64,000 nucleotides of DNA. Source: Muricea muricata. Taxonomy: Eukaryota > Cnidaria > Anthozoa > Malacalcyonacea > Plexauridae. Of this stretch, positions 62,950-64,000 are shown in pieces. The DNA is taken from positions 5,405,341 through 5,469,340 of the forward strand of contig OY979730.1 in the NCBI GenBank assembly GCA_963855995.1, given 5' to 3'. Position 1 is the first letter of the stretch; each line of letters opens with the position of its first letter. The notes beneath the pieces were generated by a model. It searched no databases. It was not told the DNA's origin and worked only from the letters and a program-made list of their open reading frames with translations. The translations under genes and the position numbers were made by a program.

Positions 62950-63020
62950 ATTTCAAAACCATCATCAGACAGAATGAAGTTACATTGGTTAGCTAAGGTC
63001 TATGTAACTTCATTATGTCT
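62950..63020. repeat. Short hairpin repeat
   Basis: AAAACCATCATCAGACAGAA and TGAAGTTACAT are mirrored by ATGTAACTTCATTATGTCTG and CTGGTTTT, with a 19-base loop. Confidence 0.75.
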
Positions 63021-63101
63021 GCTGGTTTTGCCGTAACGTTAGTAATAAGTTTTTAAAAAAAATGACCCTGGAGGGGACCTAATTAGAGTGGACCTAATTG
63101 G

Positions 63102-63127
63102 GTTTCCAGGTTCAATTCCTGGAGCCA
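63102..63127 (+). repeat. tRNA T-arm-like fragment
   Basis: TTTCCAGGTTCAATTCCTGG pairs CCAGG with CCTGG around TTCAATT, as in a tRNA T arm, and is followed by AGCC. No matching D or anticodon arm was found upstream, so it is a tRNA or SINE remnant. Confidence 0.5.
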
Positions 63128-63149
63128 TATAGATTTGCACACTAACTGG

Positions 63150-64000
63150 AATACACTAACTATACCTGGTAGAAGTAAGTATACTAAATATATGCTGGTC
63201 TAGGTACTAATAACTATACCACCTAGTTATACTTAGTAGGAGTAAGTATACTAAATATATACGAGTCTAGGTACTCACTGTTATAACTTATCCCATAGAA
63301 TATCACAAACTAGTTCACACAGTTGTTTTGTTATTATCGTTACCGTTACCATTATTAGGTAACTCTATGTGACATGCGTAGAAGGTAAGAATACTACGGT
63401 TAGTCTACTAGAGTTATCTTAGCTTAGTTAACTAAGGCAGCTCTTCTAGTCCAACTCGGTGGTAGACTAGAGTTACGTTAGTTAAACTAAGGTGGAGTAT
63501 AATTCTACCTTAGTTTAACTAACGTAACTCTAGTCTACCAATGAGTTGGACTAGAAGAGTAGTTACCTAAGTTAACTAAGCTAAGATAACTCTAGTAGAC
63601 AAACCATGGTATTCTTACATTCTACGCATGTCACATAGTGTTACCTAATAGTAACCGTAATAAGTAGACAACAGTAAGAACTATAAGTTTGTGAAATTCT
63701 ATGGGGTGGTGGTGGTAAGGGTGGCGGGGCGGTTAGTGGGGTTAGTTATGACTGTAAGTACCTAAGAGTACTAGCTTGTGTGTGCTTAATGCTAGCTGTA
63801 GATACTTACAGTTATAACTAATCCCACTAACCGCCCCGCCACCCTTACCACGCCATAGAATTTCGCAAACTTATAGTTCTCACTGTTGTCTACTTATTAC
63901 GGTTACCATTAGGTAACTCTATGTGACATGCGTAGAAGGTAACTGTAGTATACTACCAGTTAACTAAGGTGTAACTCTTCTAGTCTACCTCAGTAGTAGA
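63150..64000. repeat. Array of alternating palindromes at the window edge
   Basis: One palindrome is centred near 63490 (arms with GTGACATGCGTAGAAGGTAA, CTACTAGAGTTATCTTAGCT and GTTACGTTAGTTAAACTAAG). A second is centred near 63780 (arms with CTATAAGTTTGTGAAATTCT and GGTAAGGGTGGCGGGGCGGT). After it the first arm restarts at 63913 (CTCTATGTGACATGCGTAGA). Diverged arms also precede 63360, including a direct repeat of AAGTAAGTATACTAAATATA (63173 and 63250). The pattern A-A'-B-B'-A continues beyond 64000. Confidence 0.85.

Overview
This is AT-rich eukaryotic DNA: spliced genes with GT-AG introns, tRNA-derived SINEs, LINEs, an LTR element, Polinton fragments and many palindromic MITEs. The domain mix (discoidin plus FN3 receptor phosphatase, tnp2-type transposons, Ulp1/PHD and OTU/vertnin-like transposons) suggests an early-branching marine invertebrate, most likely a cnidarian. 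That placement is inference; no species marker is visible.

The only clear host gene is a receptor-type protein tyrosine phosphatase (RPTP) on the + strand. It enters from beyond the left edge and ends at a TGA at 50350. Twenty-four exons can be placed. They encode a discoidin (F5/8C) domain, two FN3 modules, a membrane-proximal receptor-PTP region, a low-complexity Asn/Asp linker, one transmembrane helix, a juxtamembrane segment and two tandem PTP domains (D1, D2). Exon phases agree at nearly every junction. The exceptions are an in-frame TAA inside D1 (45138) and a phase clash in the D1-D2 linker (46337/46459), so this copy may be decaying or carry assembly errors.

The first half of D1 (to 6869) is separated from the second half (from 45051) by a 38-kb intron packed with mobile DNA. 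In order it holds: a near-intact tnp2/CACTA-like transposon with two divergent multi-exon genes (8.8-15.4 kb, then a 200-N gap); a 4.2-kb inverted-repeat element invaded by a MITE and by LINEs (18.7-23.0 kb); a short LTR retroelement with 1.6% LTR divergence (24.1-25.5 kb); a LINE RT fragment; a Polinton/Maverick-type DNA polymerase B gene split into three by two other transposons (27.2-39.2 kb); a minus-strand LINE broken by a MITE; minisatellites; and a small TIR element holding a RecQ helicase fragment (43.7-44.2 kb). A 286-bp direct repeat lies near each end of this intron, which implies the ancestral intron was about 1 kb.

The two insertions in the polymerase gene can be bounded precisely because removing each one plus one target-site copy restores the codon phase. 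One (27670-33011, TSD CCGT) carries a decayed Ulp1-type protease plus PHD finger and about 2.5 kb of 28-bp satellite made from its own terminal-repeat motif. The other (33213-38594, TSD TTAAACGA) carries a frameshifted zinc-finger/OTU-vertnin-like/DDE transposase.

Downstream of the RPTP gene (50.4-64 kb) no convincing gene was found. This part holds MITEs, giant palindromes, a TTAA-flanked element, a SINE copy, a triplicated diverged repeat, an (ATT)n tract and, at the right edge, an array of alternating palindromes that runs out of the window.
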